This document shows positions 1-40,000 of a DNA stretch of 64,000 bases, in pieces. The notes below the pieces were generated by a model. It was given only the letters and a program-made list of their open reading frames with translations, was not told where the DNA came from and searched no databases. Within the stretch, counting starts at the first letter, position 1, and each line of letters begins with the position of its first letter. A program made the position numbers and the translations under genes. The DNA comes from Sinohyriopsis cumingii. Taxonomy: Eukaryota; Mollusca; Bivalvia; Unionida; Unionidae. The stretch is taken from contig JAPYKE020000037.1 in the NCBI GenBank assembly GCA_028554795.2, positions 868,001 to 932,000 of the forward strand. The letters run 5' to 3'.

Positions 1-1798
1 ACACTACAGTAATAAAAGTCTTCCCCAGTCTATAATTTAGTGTACACATCACAATAAACAAATCTTCCCCAGTCTATAATTTAATGTACACATTACAGTA
101 GATAAATCTTCCCCAGTCTATAATTTAATGTACACATTACAGTAGATAAATCTTCCCCAGTCTATAATTTAGTGTACACATCACAATAAACAAATCTTCC
201 CCAGTCTATAATTTAGTGTACACATTACAATAGATGAATCTTCCCCAGTCTATAATTTAGTGTACACATCACAATAAACAAATCTTCCCCAGTCTATAAT
301 TTAATGTACACATTACAGTAGATAAATCTTTCCCAGTCTATAATTTAATGTACACATTACAGTAGATAAATCTTCCCCAGTCTATAATTTAGTGTACACA
401 TCACAATAAACAAATCTTCCCCAGTCTATAATTTAGTGTACACACTACAGTAATAAAAGTCTTCTCCAGTCTATAATTTAGTGTACACATCACAATAAAC
501 AAATCTTCCCCAGTCTATAATTTAGTGTACACATAACAATAAACAAATCTTCCCCAGTCTATAATTTAGTGTACACATCACAATAAACAAATCTTCCCCA
601 GTCTATAATTTAGTGTACACATCACAATAAACAAATCTTCCCCAGTCTATAATTTAGTGTACACACCACAGTAATAAAAGTCTTCCCCAGTCTATAATTT
701 AGTGTACACATCACAATAAACAAATCTTCTCCAGTCTATAAATTAGTGTACACACTACAGTAATAAAAGTCTTCCCCAGTCTATAATTTAGTGTACACAT
801 TACAATAGATGAATCTTCCCCAGTCTATAATTTAGTGTACACACTACAGTAATAAAAGTCTTCCCCAGTCTATAATTTAGTGTACACATCACAATAAACA
901 AATCTTCCCCAGTCTATAATTTAATGTACACATTACAGTAGATAAATCTTCCCCAGTCTATAATTTAATGTACACATTACAGTAGATAAATCTTCCCCAG
1001 TCTATAATTTAGTGTACACATCACAATAAACAAATCTTCCCCAGTCTATAATTTAGTGTACACATTACAATAGATGAATCTTCCCCAGTCTATAATTTAG
1101 TGTACACATCACAATAAACAAATCTTCCCCAGTCTATAATTTAGTTTACACACTACAGTAATAAAAGTCTTCCCCAGTCTATAATTTAGTGTACACATCA
1201 CAATAAACAAATCTTCCCCAGTCTATAAATTAGTGTACACACTGCAGTAATAAAAGTCTTCCCCAGTCTATAATTTAGTGTACACATTACAATAGATGAA
1301 TCTTCCCCAGTCTATAATTTAGTGTACACACTACAGTAATAAAAGTCTTCCCCAGTCTATAATTTAGTGTACAGATCACAATAAACAAATCTTCCCCAGT
1401 CTATAATTTAGTGTACACATTACAATAGATGAATCTTCCCCAGTCTATAATTTAATGTACACATTACAGTAGATAAATATTCCCCGGTCTATAAATTAGT
1501 GTACACATCACAATAAACAAATCTTCCCCAGTCTATAATTTAGTGTACACATCACAATAAACAAATCTTCCCCAGTCTATAATTTAGTTTACACACTACA
1601 GTAATAAAAGTCTTCCCCAGTCTATAATTTAGTGTACACATTGCAATAGATAAATCTTCCCCAGTCTATAATTTAATGTACACATTACAGTAGATAAATC
1701 TTCCCCAGTCTATAATTTAGTGTACACATCACAATAAACAAATCTTCCCCAGTCTATAATTTAGTGTACACACTACAGTAATAAAAGTCTTCCCCAGT

Positions 1799-26327
<24,529 letters not shown>

Positions 26328-27305
26328 CTGTAAATATATCAATCACAAATACAGTCATCATATCGAAGGTCTTTATGTATGTACCTGTCTTAAAATACGA
26401 TGCATACAATAAACTGAAAGAATTATGACAAATTATATATCAAATTTAAACTTTCGAAGCGCTTCTTTCAAATTATATAGCAAACAATTTCGTAAACTAA
26501 GTATACCCCTATAAATGGGATTCAAACAAAGGGATATCGCACCGATACTTTTCAAACGAAGATTTGTGCGGCCAAAGATAAATCATGCATTGTCTTCAGA
26601 TCAAATCAAAAAGGAGCACAACATTTCGGTATAGTCTCAATTGTCTTCTTGCTAATTGTTCAGATAATATTTCAGGGAGAAGGTCCCTTATTAGCATAAC
26701 ATATTTCATTGTTATTATGTTACAACATGTTTTAAAGTGTTTTGTTTTGTTTTGCCTTCATGTTGTGTCAGAGCAGTCTGTTACAAAAGCGATAATATGC
26801 TAAAGTTTTGTGTAGATCGGCGTAGCCAGGATATTGCTTCGGATGTATGAAATTTTACGTTACGGTATTCAAATTCAAATTGGAAAAATGTAACAGAAAC
26901 AAACGGGGCCAAAAAGACAAAACGAAAGCATATTAAAATTGAAAGAAACGTATTTAGTTAATAAAATCAATACATAAATATATGTGAACGGTTCCAATTG
27001 AATTTGTTTAAAATATTCTTGCAATAATTATTACCAAACGTCATAATCGTCATCATCAAACTATAAAAAAGAAATACTTATTAGGTGTACATTTTCAAAA
27101 GCTAACAAACTAAATTTAGTTATACCATGTCCTCTTTGAGAATTTCAGGAAATGGATTTCTGAAGCAAACAAAAGACACTTATATAAACTATTGGCTTTG
27201 AAGCGAAACTGCTATGGATAACGTATGAAAAATATCGATTTAAACAGGCGGATTACTGGCATTATAAGATATTTCATTTATCCTTACTGGTTCACATAAT
27301 TATTC

Positions 27306-27307
<2 letters not shown>

Positions 27308-27392
<85 letters not shown>
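27308..27392. repeat. (AT)n(AG)n compound microsatellite
   Basis: About 22 AT followed by about 20 AG units, grading into GACA-type repeats to 27440. Confidence 0.95.
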
Positions 27393-27395
<3 letters not shown>

Positions 27396-28368
27396 GAGAG
27401 ACATACAGACAGACAGATACAGAGAGACAGATAGAGACAGAGAAGGCAGATAATTGACTAATAAAACATTTATATATAATTAACTTGCTATAATTGTAAA
27501 TATAAATTAAGGGATAAATAAGAGGTGTTGAGATAGTTGTGTACATCTGAATCATTTCAAACTTTACGTCACTGGTCATATCCGGCTAGAATGCACAGTT
27601 TTAATATCGAGGCTTGATGTACTTAATAATGTCGTTTCAAGCCATTGTGTTGTGTTGCCCAGACGTGCTCCAAGCCTATGCGCGATGTCATAGGACTCCA
27701 ATAGGAAATCGTATAAATGGAATATGTTGCATCAATTGTAATAGCACATAGAACTGTTACCAGAGGAACAGAGCAAAATGACAAATGTTATGTTAAAGTT
27801 TTCTCCATTTTTCACCGTTGATCCTGTTTCATAAAAAGATACGGATAATTTGTTACATGCTTCTCAACCATTTATTGCCTTTCCTCACAAAACACCTGCC
27901 AGCGGCATCTAATTAAATTTCCTTACATGTTTTTAAAACAGTAAGAAATATTTCGAACGCTATGTCGGTTCTCACGGAAATTTGCTTCCAGAAATATAAA
28001 GACAAGATTGATACAATGGACATGACATCTTATGTACATAATGTTACGCAGGAACAACCTCTTTCGTTTTGACAACCATTGCAATGATTCCTACCTTCCA
28101 CCTGTGGTATCGCAGACGCGATGAATGACGAGAGAGAAGTGTGAACTGACTCAAATCTGTAGATAAAAGACACACACGATTGGCTTAATAAATAGATAAA
28201 CAATCTCTATCATCCAAACGCATGTCATGCGCATTAATAAAATGCCCCAAAGTGCGCACTACGAACAGTTTACTCCCTCGTTTCAGTTACCCGTTTCTTG
28301 GTGTCAGATAGAGGTCAATGTAAGAACGTTATCAGTACATACTGAATTATAATCAGATTATTTAAGGT

Positions 28369-28371
<3 letters not shown>

Positions 28372-28402
<31 letters not shown>
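28372..28402. repeat. (CA)n microsatellite
   Basis: About 15 CA units. Confidence 0.9.
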
Positions 28403-28404
<2 letters not shown>

Positions 28405-31400
28405 TGTATCACTGTTGACAGATTAAATATAAACCCGATAGATATTTCCATATAAACAAGTAAATTGCACCTTAACTATCGGATACATAAGGAGCAAGGA
28501 AGTAATAATTGCTTCCACATGTAACATTTTGGCTTAGAACAGTGAGACTGTGGGCTGAAACTTATTATATTTGATATATCTTCCAAGTATAAATATTTAT
28601 GATGGAGCCGAATGCATTATTCTTGGCTCCTACAGACGAATGCTTAATAACATTAAGTTTTAAATACGAATTAGCAATATTGGCATACTGGAAAGAGAAT
28701 TCTGATTTGTATTCTATGGAAATTCGAACCAGGGTCCTCTGGTTATGCCCGCCATTGCCTTGCCTGCATCAGCAATCCCCATTCTATCTGGATTATGCCA
28801 ACATCACCTTTAAATTATGCTACAAAGGCGACTGATGCTATAAAGTTGCTAGTATTGGCATACGTGCACAACAGACACCCGCATATCCACCCAGTAATTA
28901 ATTATCTTCCAGGTACACTATCACTCCGGATTCCTACCAGGGAAATCAAGGTATGCAGATGTTATATGGGCTGCCAAATAATAAACATTGCGTAGATTGA
29001 GTCGAGGAGCCAACTTACACGATGATCATACATGCTTCACTAGTATTTCATAGTGTTTTTCCCTACCTGAACGACGTAATGTGTTGTTTTTGTTCATTCT
29101 ACGCATATCCTGTTGTTTCTTGCTGGCTCCTTTTTTTGTTTTCTATTGTATTAAATAACTCGTTTACCTTGTAAATATTGTCTTTATCGATTGATTCATT
29201 TCGTTTTTTCTGTCATGCGCCTTCTTAGTTTTAAGTCATCGTCTAGATTTCCTCAGTTCTTACACTAAATTTAGATATGCTTCATCAAAAACAATGACAC
29301 CATGCTAATAGTGCGAATCGTGTTTAGCCATCAAAGATACATCTTTCGCAGTGTACTTGGTGTACCTTGATAAGAACTCAACCATGTCTCTTTTAGCCTC
29401 TTATTTTAGGATTTAATGCATCAGGTAAACAATTCTTAACATCATTCATTTTCTATACCCGAAAGAATACATATTATCACTGTCAGTTAATATGCACCTC
29501 TATATTTTCAATAGTATGCAAAATGCTATGTAGATTTAGTTTTTCACAAATAGGAATTAAGGCCGAGGTGGGTAAATAAAACATTGTTCTTTAGTTTGCA
29601 ATATTTGTAATGTTTTGTGGCCCACTACCTACCACTTAATTGGATGTTCGAACCTGCCTTTTATTTCTTTTATTTGTCGTTTGTCTTGATCAACTGCAGT
29701 GTGGTTTACCTATCTCCCTCCAGCAGACCTTGTCGTCTCAGGAGACAATGCATATTCAACATAGACTGATTCTAGGTTCTCATTTTATCCGATTACCATT
29801 TATTCCACAAATAAAGGTGCAAAGCATATATAAGAGGAACGAAATATTTACTTTTAATTTTTAGGTACCAAAATGGAGTTGGTTTACCATACTCCCCCGT
29901 AACTTTGTAATACGTATTTCTAGTTACGACAAGGTTTGTAGATGTTTTACCAACATTCCTGTCCTTCTTTATTTCCAGACAAAATGTTGAAAATTAGAGA
30001 TAGGTGGTAGTTTCAATGATGTGTTTACTGCTTGTTGAACACATAAATTCCATTCCAACTTAATTCCTTATAATAACAAGATATTTATCATCGGTGTATG
30101 ACGAATCTAACTGGTTCGTAGTTATGTTCTTTATCTCGTGTCGATAAAACCCAAGCCAATTTATCATCGTTCAAGCTTGTTTGAATAAACAATACTTATA
30201 CATACAAAAAATGAAGACTCTTTTTATTCCACATCTTTTAGACTTTTCTCTTCGAGATCGGACGTTAGTGAATATAATGTTGGTCGTAGTCCGCAAATGT
30301 ATTTTCAACTTGTCCATATTACTCTTTTTATAATTGCACATTGTTCTGTTCTATTAAAAGTCTTTGTAGTTCATTTATTTTATTTGTGCCATGTGCAGAT
30401 GTTTCAGTTGTTACTGGGTAGTCCTTTAAATGATCATACATGTGACTAACTACCTCTAAAACAAACTCTGAATTATTACCAGTATCATTGTCCTACGGTA
30501 CTACAAACAGATTTTCTTTTATCCATCTAATTTGACTAGCAGTTGCCAATCTACATTCATCACTGTCAGGTATTGACAAATACCTGAAAGCTATAAATTG
30601 TTATTAACTAATTGCATGATTGAAGAAGATCGTGTAGATTTGTATTCTCCACATGTTCAAGTTAAGCTTTCACGTCAGTATATAATTTGCATTCAACTTG
30701 TTGATGTATCATCGTACTAATTCGACGTCATATTCTACTCTCACTCATGAGGAATATATCTTAATCTGTTATTAAATCTAATTCTGTTAGTTCTAGCTTC
30801 AAACGATGAGCAGTGGACTATGCGCGAGGTGAAGTTTATAGTTTCCCACAAATTTCCTGAAGATAACCTACAGTGGTGAGTTTTAAAATGATTCGTTCCA
30901 TTCCAAACATACTCATAATCGTCCTTGTATACATTAGAGTCATTTTGAAATGCATAATTTTAATTTTAATCTTTTGAAGCTTTCAAACTATTCTTATGGG
31001 TAAATATTTGTCATTAAGTATGCAGATTATCGCTTTTGACTATTCTCTGCTCAGGCTTTTCGTTAACTGTTCCAACCAATTGCCCCATAGACTGAAAACA
31101 TCCTGCAATTTGTATTGTTATTTTACCTTTTAAGTCTACTGCATGTGTCATACCGAAATCAAGTATGAAACGCTTGCTGAAGGACACAATTCATTATCGT
31201 TATATCTAACAAATCTTAAGATAAAGAGTCATAAACAGATAACTTATGAATGGGAATTGGAATGTATTTTATAATATTAAAAATGTTCATTATGAGCTAA
31301 CCTCTGTTATTACCTGTAAAGTGGTCGTAGTCTCTACCTTTGTTATAGCTCTCGTACAAGCTGCATTTGGCATGACATGTTCTTTGCAGATCTCACATAT

Positions 31401-31844
31401 GTTGGTTCGGTTGAATTAAAATTCTTAATAATTGCGTTGTGATTTTCTGCAACACGTCGTAAAATATTCGTGGTAAATATATCCCCTTGATTGATTTCTA
31501 ATATATACAGATCACAGATGAAACATATTTACTAATTTGTTCTGAATGTGTATATGTGTGTTCCTTTACATTATATACATCATATTTAGTCTTAACCATT
31601 GTGCTCTACGACTGAACTGAACTTTAATCAGGTAAAATGTATGTTGTGTTTGCTATGCTAAAGTATAACTCGTATTTTATGAAACGTTTTTTCGAAAACA
31701 AGGTTTCTTTCTTTTGCATTTATAACCTTGTCCATTGGTTTTGTTTATCTGGCTTGAATTTAATCTCTAAATGGTAGAATATTAAGTAGTTTCATTCTTT
31801 GTATTGGTCTCAGGAGGACAGGTGTACGTATGAAACATAATCAC

Positions 31845-32415
31845 TACCTTGATATCACACGATCAGCAAAAAAAAAAACAAAACAAAAAAAAACCCAACA
31901 ACAAAACAACAAACATCATCCCTGCATTTATATCTCATGATCAACAAAAACAACATCATCCCTGCCTTGATATCACACGACCAATAAAAAACATCATTGC
32001 GGTCTTGATATGACACGATCAACAAAAAACATCATTACGGTCTTGATATGACACGATCAACAAAAAAAAATCATTACGGTCTTGATATGACACGATCAAC
32101 AACATGCCATCATTCCTTCACTGACATGTCACGATCAGCAAAAATGGCAACACCCTTGACTTGATAAGACAAGATCAACACCCCACAAGAAACAAACATC
32201 TTTGTCTTGATATGACACGATCAAGAAAACAACATCACCCTTGCCTATACATGACACGGTTAAAAAAATGGTAACTACCTTGGCATGACACGATCAACTA
32301 AACATGATCGTCTCTACCTTGATATGACACGATCAACTAAACATGATCGTCTCTACCTTGATATGACACAATCAACTAAACATGATCGTCTCTACCTTGA
32401 TATGACACAATCAAC
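31845..32415. repeat. Degenerate 37-44-bp tandem repeat
   Basis: About 13 irregular copies of a unit centred on cttgatatgacacgatcaac followed by an A-rich spacer of variable length (catcattacggt, catgatcgtctctac and others). Confidence 0.88.
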
Positions 32416-32455
32416 AAAAAGAACATGAATTTCTTTCTCGTTTTTTTATTATTCC

Positions 32456-32615
32456 CAGCGGTCTAATGCATTTAACTTTATTGCACCAGCGGTATAGTGC
32501 ATTTAACTTATACTGTACCAGCGGTATAGTGCATTTAACTTATACTGTACCAGCGGTATAGTGCATTTAACTTATACTGTACCAGTGGTATAGTGCATTT
32601 AACTTATACTGTACC
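32456..32615. repeat. 32-bp tandem repeat, five copies
   Basis: Unit cagcggtatagtgcatttaa followed by cttatactgtac, repeated five times. The first copy is diverged. Confidence 0.92.
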
Positions 32616-33057
32616 ATAAACATTACTGTACATACCAAATTAATCTTTGAATTAATCAGTGTCCCCAGTTTTTAATAGACTTATAGGAAACCAATGATTT
32701 AGTATATATATAACTTGTTCTTTGATATTCACTTAGAGTTAATTGAAACGTTCAGATTGGGTACAATAATATTAAACAGATCTTATTTGCATCTTTTCAC
32801 GTGTGTGCTTGTAGTTTTACTGTTCACTTGGTCAAGCAGGCTTATTGTATGAACATATCTTAAGCGGTTCATACTTGTCTATATTCATCGTCAAACATTA
32901 ATATAGCCTTTCCGGCTGTTGGCATAGTGGTATTTGGTATGACTGTCAACGGACCGTCTGTCAAATATAAATTTCATTTAAGTTTTGTTTATGATAACTT
33001 CAAAATTATTTAAGTAATACAATTTCTTTGCTTTCTTTATTTATCTATTTATTTGTG

Positions 33058-33075
33058 TTTGTGTTTGTGTGTATT

Positions 33076-33116
<41 letters not shown>
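33058..33116. repeat. (GT)n microsatellite
   Basis: About 19 GT units after an imperfect GT-rich lead. Confidence 0.93.
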
Positions 33117-33118
<2 letters not shown>

Positions 33119-33659
33119 TTTAACTGTCCTCTTTTAACGAGGGCAACCGCTTTTTTTTGACTTTTGACTCTTAGCTTTAGCTGAAGCAGAGCTGAATCAT
33201 AAATGAAAGTCTTTATCATGGAGATGTCTGATAATACGGATCATTTTTAATTCAATGTGTTAGAAGGGTCACTGAAGGTAATGGATTACTGTTCAGTACA
33301 TGTCCCGTTGAATATGTTTTAAGATGTTTTAATATAGGATTTATACAAGCAACAGGAACAGTAGTTACAGTACTAGGAGTTGTACTAGTGCTATTAGTTG
33401 CAAGAACAGGAAGACGAGTTGTAGCATAGTAGTGCTAGCAATGCTGTTTTATTATAGTTGCTGTAGTAGGTGCAGTATTTGTATTAGACTTAATAGTCGC
33501 TGTTAAAGCATGGGTACGATAGTAGTTGTTGCAGTATTATTAGTAAATAGAGTAGTAGTACCAACACTAATAGTAGTAGTAGTAGTAATAGATTTTGTCT
33601 TAAAATCAAAAGCAGCAATATTACTAGTAAAGCTTGTCGTGTCTTAAAAGTAGTAGTAG

Positions 33660-33980
33660 CAATACGTTTTGTCGTAAACGAAAAGCAGTAATAGTGTTAA
33701 AGCTTGGCATAAATTAAAAAGATTAGCAGCACAGTCTGTCGTATATTAAAAGAGAAGGTAGTAGCAGTACGTTTTGTCGTAAACGAAAAGCAGTAATAGT
33801 GTTAAAGCTTGGCATAAATTAAAAAGATTAGCAGCAAAGTCTGTCGTATATTAAAAGAGAAGGTAGTAGCAGTACGTTTTTGTCGTAAACGAAAAGCAGC
33901 AATAGTGTTAACGCTTGGCATAAGTTAAAAAGATTAGCAGCAAAGTCTGTCGTATATTAAAAGAGAAGGTAGTAGCAGTT
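33660..33980. repeat. 105-bp tandem repeat, three copies
   Basis: The block cgttttgtcgtaaacgaaaa begins at 33665, 33770 and 33875. Each copy continues through aagcttggcataaattaaaa and gtctgtcgtatattaaaaga. GTA-rich sequence precedes it from 33380. Confidence 0.92.
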
Positions 33981-33989
33981 GTTGTAGCT

Positions 33990-35840
33990 GTGAGAGTTGA
34001 ACAAGCAATAATAATGATAATGAAACAACGTGGATTTGTTTTCTTTCTGTAATCTAATGTATCGATTGGATGATAGTCTTGTTCTGACTGACTTACCTTT
34101 GCACTTGTAAATATACTTGATTAAAATTAGCGAATTTGCTCAATTTAGATTTGTTTTATGATTATCAAGGTATAATTACAGATATCTACTTTGCTACAAA
34201 CGTGTCCTATCAAAAGTATCAACCTACCGACTTCTACTTTTACCTGCGCGAGCATCTGCGTCACAACCATGCACTTAACGGTGTGTATTAGGCATTCCGT
34301 CTGCTAAACATGGCAATGTCTTAAACAATGCACTCGTTGTTATGACTTACTTTTCCGAGGTAAACAAGTTTGCGCAGACGGAATGAGGTTTTGTTTCGAA
34401 TTGGTGCGGTTTAAAGGAAGTAAATAATTCTCAGCTAGATGGTAACTGTCCCAGGTAAATACATTCGAAGAGCGGAGAGTACGATTCATATTGGACCGGA
34501 GCCAGACTAGAATAGTAAAAGTACTGCCTATAGCAGCAGTAGTAGTAGTAGTAGTATTTATAGTATTGGTAGTGGCATTGAACTATAGTGGTAGTAGAGG
34601 TAATAACGACAGCAACATTACAAAAATAGCGATAATCAGAGTAAGAATTGTAAAAGGATTTCAATAAATTTTATTGTGTTCACTTACCATACCGTCTGTT
34701 TGCAACCCGTTTCCCCCATATATATTTTAAAAAGGAAAAGCAGAAAAAATATAAAAATGTACAAACCTTAGTAGTTCCATTCAACAATTTATAATTTCTA
34801 ACCCAACTATCGCAAGGGGTTCACTTGCAGTATCATCTTTTTTCGCGTTTCAAAGCAAACGGAATTGGGATGTAAACAAACATACAGACTGCTCGCTGTC
34901 CTTTTCCGGTTTTTATATCGGTCCATTTTACATACATTTGTATCTTCTGCATCTTTTATTTTCAAAGGCTAGTTTTATTATTTCTGAAAAAAAGATTTGA
35001 ACAAATAAAAAGCTACAACTCTTGAATACACGAGTTTCAATGGATGTAACTCCCAAAATAACACAAATTTACGAGATTTACCCAGAGCTTACGGAAGACG
35101 GCGAACTACACATCTGTTGATTGAATAAACAGATTTGCTCATGGAATTATCTCGACCGTATTATGAAAGAATCTCCCGTTTAGTTTCATACGCCAGCAAA
35201 TTGACAGTGTTAGGGATCATCTCACGACAATAAGGTTTGCATAAATTGATGAAAGAAATGACCATGCTGTGCGCATTTATTATATCTTTGTTGCTTTCTG
35301 TTTCTAAAATAAATGGGGTGGGGTGTAATTAATAAATCGGATAGTACGATAATATTCTAAATTGGAATATTCTGCTATTCTTTATTTAGTAATGGTAATG
35401 ACTATTTATACTTCCTGATTTCTAAACTGAATAATATTAACACAGTACGTGACGCGATCATCGAAACCTAAAGAATATTGTCGAAAGCATTGACTATGCA
35501 TAACATAAAGAATGTTGTAAACAACAACGAACATAAACAACATAAAGGACCGCTTGAATTGTCATGTCATTGACAAATACTAGCCATTCTTTCTGAACCT
35601 CTAACACCACATAAAAACTATTAGTTATTGTAAATAAACCTTGTATTTGCTTAGACATCGCTTTAATATTTCAGTTTCCTGAAAGTATGTAGGTATCATG
35701 GCTATTTTCATCATCTAAATGTTGCTGAGTGAATGTGCACATGCAATTTTACTTTTATGTGCATGCCATTAACATAGTATGCATGGTTACTTAACAGTCT
35801 GTTACAAAGGATACCGTTGCGGTCAGAGACGTTGGAAATA
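33990..35840. other. Gene-less unique sequence
   Basis: No convincing coding exon, RNA gene or mobile element seen. A short (GTA)n tract is at about 34536-34556. Confidence 0.5.

Positions 35841-35844
<4 letters not shown>

Positions 35845-35927
<83 letters not shown>
35845..35927. repeat. (AT)n microsatellite
   Basis: About 41 uninterrupted AT units. Confidence 0.97.
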
Positions 35928-35932
<5 letters not shown>

Positions 35933-36885
35933 ATGCAAAGCATGTACAGTGATTATACAGCCACTAACTTTGTATACATATTAGTATATACTTATTTAAT
36001 TCAATATATCTGTGGTTCGGTAATTCGGTAGAAATTGCCTTTCAAGGAAAAGGACCAATTCGTCACTAATATATTTGTTTCCATTAAAAAAAGATCAATT
36101 ATGGAAACCCGTTTCCTCTTGCACATTCGTGCATGAGTGCTTATTCTTGTATTAATTTCAAGACACTGAAGTCAAATATTACAGTGGTATAAAAAAAAGT
36201 ATATATAGTCCTTCCAGTGGGTACTGTAGCAAACGCTTTTAGAGAAAAGGTGAAAAATAAAAAATTATTTTTCTATAACGTTATAAGACATATTACCTTA
36301 TAATTTTGCTTGAAAATGGTTTACTTTGACAATAATAATGTCTTTTTGAGAATCCCTGAATCTATCGTAGTTGTGGTAGTTTACGTAGTAGAATTTACGT
36401 TCGATGGTGTTGCGATACAACTGTGAGTGAGTCAACACGTCCAGCACACGTCTTTCGTTATCTGTTTAGTATTTTCTAATGTATAGATTTGGTATTGCTG
36501 TGTCTTCTGAAGCAAACTGAGAGTTGATAGGAAATGTATGGATGGAAACATGTACATTTATGGAGCGCAATAAATCTATTTCTTATTTTATCCGATATAA
36601 ATTTTCTTCAGTATAAATAGGGAGAAAATGGTAATCTTTATGATTCTTACAGAAATAACAAATATAATGGTTAGTGGTCAAAACCCAATTTCACGAGTTT
36701 CCAAACTGATCAGTGTTCAATTTGACAGCTCGCCTTCCTAATTACTGTAATACATATATTTTCTGTGGTGTTATCACCATAACATCGTGCTCTGCATGAA
36801 AGATAGTGCAGGTTAGGTAAGATATATCTTAGTGAGTCAAATAATAGGTGTGACCTACTAATCGATACTTACTATGCTGAAATAT

Positions 36886-36889
36886 ACAA

Positions 36890-36937
<48 letters not shown>

Positions 36938-36938
36938 A
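36886..36938. repeat. (AAAT)n microsatellite
   Basis: About 13 tetranucleotide units. Confidence 0.95.
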
Positions 36939-37077
36939 CAACTAATGTAGCAACATTGACTTAAAATATTATTTATATTCATACGTCTGAAACAACCAAA
37001 ATATAATCAAATCCAATAGCTACTACCACTGCTATTGCTACTATTCACTGTCCCTTCGTCCGCTCTCCTCTTCTTAC

Positions 37078-40000
37078 TCCTAAAACAATTTGTACTGCCA
37101 CTACTACTACTACAACTAATTGCACTGCCACTACTACTACTACAACTCTTTGTACTGCCACTACTACTACACCTATTTGTACTGCCACTACTACTACTAC
37201 AACTAATTGCACTGCCACTACTACTACTACAACTCTTTGTACTGCCACTACTACTACACCTATTTGTACTACCACTACTACACCTATTTGTACTGCCACT
37301 ACTACTACTATAACTAATTGCACTGCCACTACTACTACTACAACTATTTGTACTGCCACTACTACTACTACAACTATTTGTACTGCCACTACTACTACAC
37401 CTATTTGTACTGCCACTACTACTACACCTATTTGTACTGCCACTACTACTACAACTATTTGTACTGCCACTACTACTACTACAACTAATTGCACTGCCAC
37501 TACTACTACTACAACTCTTTGTACTCCCACTACTACTACACCTATTTGTACTGCCACTACTACTACACCTATTTGTACTGCCACTACTACTACACCTATT
37601 TGTACTGCCACTACTACTACACCTATTTGTACTGCCACTACTACTACAACTATTTGTACTGCCACTACTACTACACCTATTTGTACTGCCACTACTACTA
37701 CACCTATTTGTACTGAAACTACTACTACTACTACAACTAATTGCACTGCCACTACTACTACTACACCTATTTGTACTGCCACTACTACCACACCTACTTG
37801 TACTGCCACTACTACTACAACTATTTGTACTGCCACTACTACTACACCTATTTGTACTGCCACTACTACTACTACACCTATTTGTACTGCCACTACTACT
37901 ACTACAACTAATTGCACTGCCACTACTACTACTACAACTCTTTGTACTGCCACTACTACTACACCTATTTGTACTGCCACTACTACTACTACAACTAATT
38001 GCACTGCCACTACTACTACTACAACTCTTTGTACTGCCACTACTACTACACCTATTTGTACTGCCACTACTACTACTACAACTATTTGTACTGCCACTAC
38101 TACTACACCTATTTGTACTGCCACTACTACTACACCTATTTGTACTGCTACTACTACTACTACAACTAATTGCACTGCCACTACTACTACTACCTATTTG
38201 TACTGCCACTACTAATACACCTATTTGTACTGCCACTACTACAACTAATTGCACTGCCACTACTACTACTACAACTCTTTGTACTGCCACTACTACTACA
38301 CCTATTTGTACTGCCACTACTACTACTACAACTAATTGCACTGCCACTACTACTACTACAACTATTTGTACTGCCACTACTACTACACCTATTTGTACTG
38401 CTACTACTACTACTACAACTAATTGCACTGCCACTACTACTACTACACCTATTTGTACTGCCACTACTACTACACCTATTTGTACTGCCACTACTACCAC
38501 TACTACAACTAATTGCACTGCCACTACTACTACTACAACTCTTTGTACTGCCACTACTACTACACCTATTTGTACTGCCACTACTACTACTACAACTAAT
38601 TGCACTGCCACTACTACTACTACAACTATTTGTACTGCCACTACTACTACTACTACAACTAATTGCACTGCCACTACTACTACAACTAATTGTACTGCCA
38701 CTACTACTACAACTATTTGTACTGCCACTACTACTACAACTATTTGTACTGCCACTACTACTACAACTATTTGTACTGCCACTACTACTACACCTATTTG
38801 TACTGCCACTACTACTACACCTATTTGTACTGCCACTACTACTACTACAACTATTTGTACTGGCACTACTACTACAACTATTTGTACTGCCACTACTACT
38901 ACAACTATTTGTACTGCCACTACTACTACACCTATTTGTACTGCCACTACTACTACTACAACTAATTGCACTGCCACTACTACTACTACAACTAATTGCA
39001 CTGCCACTACTACTACTACAAGTCTTTGTACTGCCACTACTACTACACCTATTTGTACTGCCACTACTACTACAACTATTTGTACTGCCACTACTACTAC
39101 ACCTATTTGTACTGCCACTACTACTAAAGTATTTGTACTGCCACTACTACTACACATATTTGTACTGCCACTACTACTACTACTACACCTATTTGTACTA
39201 CCACCACTACACTTATTTGTACTGCCACTACTACTACACCTATTTGTACTGCCACTACTACTACAAGTATTTGTACTGCCACTACTACTACACATATTTG
39301 TACTGCCACTACTACTACTACTACACCTATTTGTACTACCACCACTACACTTATTTGTACTACCACTACTACACCTATTTGTACTGCCACTACTACTACT
39401 ACAACTAATTGCACTGCCACTACTACTACTACAAGTCTTTGTACTGCCACTACTACTACTACACCTATTTGTACTGCCACTACTACTACACCTATTTGTA
39501 CTGCCACTACTACTACTACAACTCTTTGTACTGCCACTACTACTACACCTATTTGTACTGCCACTACTACTACTACAACTACTACACCTATTTGTACTGC
39601 CACTACTACTACAACTATTTGTACTGCCACTAATACTACACCTATTTGTACTGCCACTACTACTACACCTATTTGTACTGCCACTACTACTACACCTATT
39701 TGTACTGCCACTACTACTACACCTATTTGTACTGCCACTACTACTACAAATATTTGTAGTGCCACTACTAGAATTATTTGTACTGCCACTACTACTACAC
39801 CTATTTTTACTGCCACTACTACTACAAATATTTGTACTGCCACTACTACTACTACTATTTGTACTACCACTACCACAACTATTTGTACTGCTACTACTAC
39901 TACAAGTATTTGTACTACCAATACTACTACAACTATTTGTACTGGCAGTACTACTACAACTATCTGTACTTCTACTACAACTACAACTATCTGTACTGGC

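Larger units (their letters stand above)
26328..31840. other. Gene-less stretch with microsatellites
   Basis: I see no conserved coding exon on either strand. It presumably contains the 5' flank or non-coding first exons of the NRAMP gene, but none could be placed. (AT)n(AG)n lies at 27308-27392 and (CA)n at 28372-28402. The rest is AT-rich unique sequence. Confidence 0.6.

Noticed and set aside
1241..1262. Iron-responsive element in the NRAMP 3' region (CAGTGT on the minus strand)
   Set aside because: The loop hexamer is present in one unit, but the bulged C five bases upstream and a paired stem are missing.
34431..34664. 77-codon minus-strand ORF rich in Tyr
   Set aside because: Translation of a (GTA)-type triplet tract, with no family resemblance.
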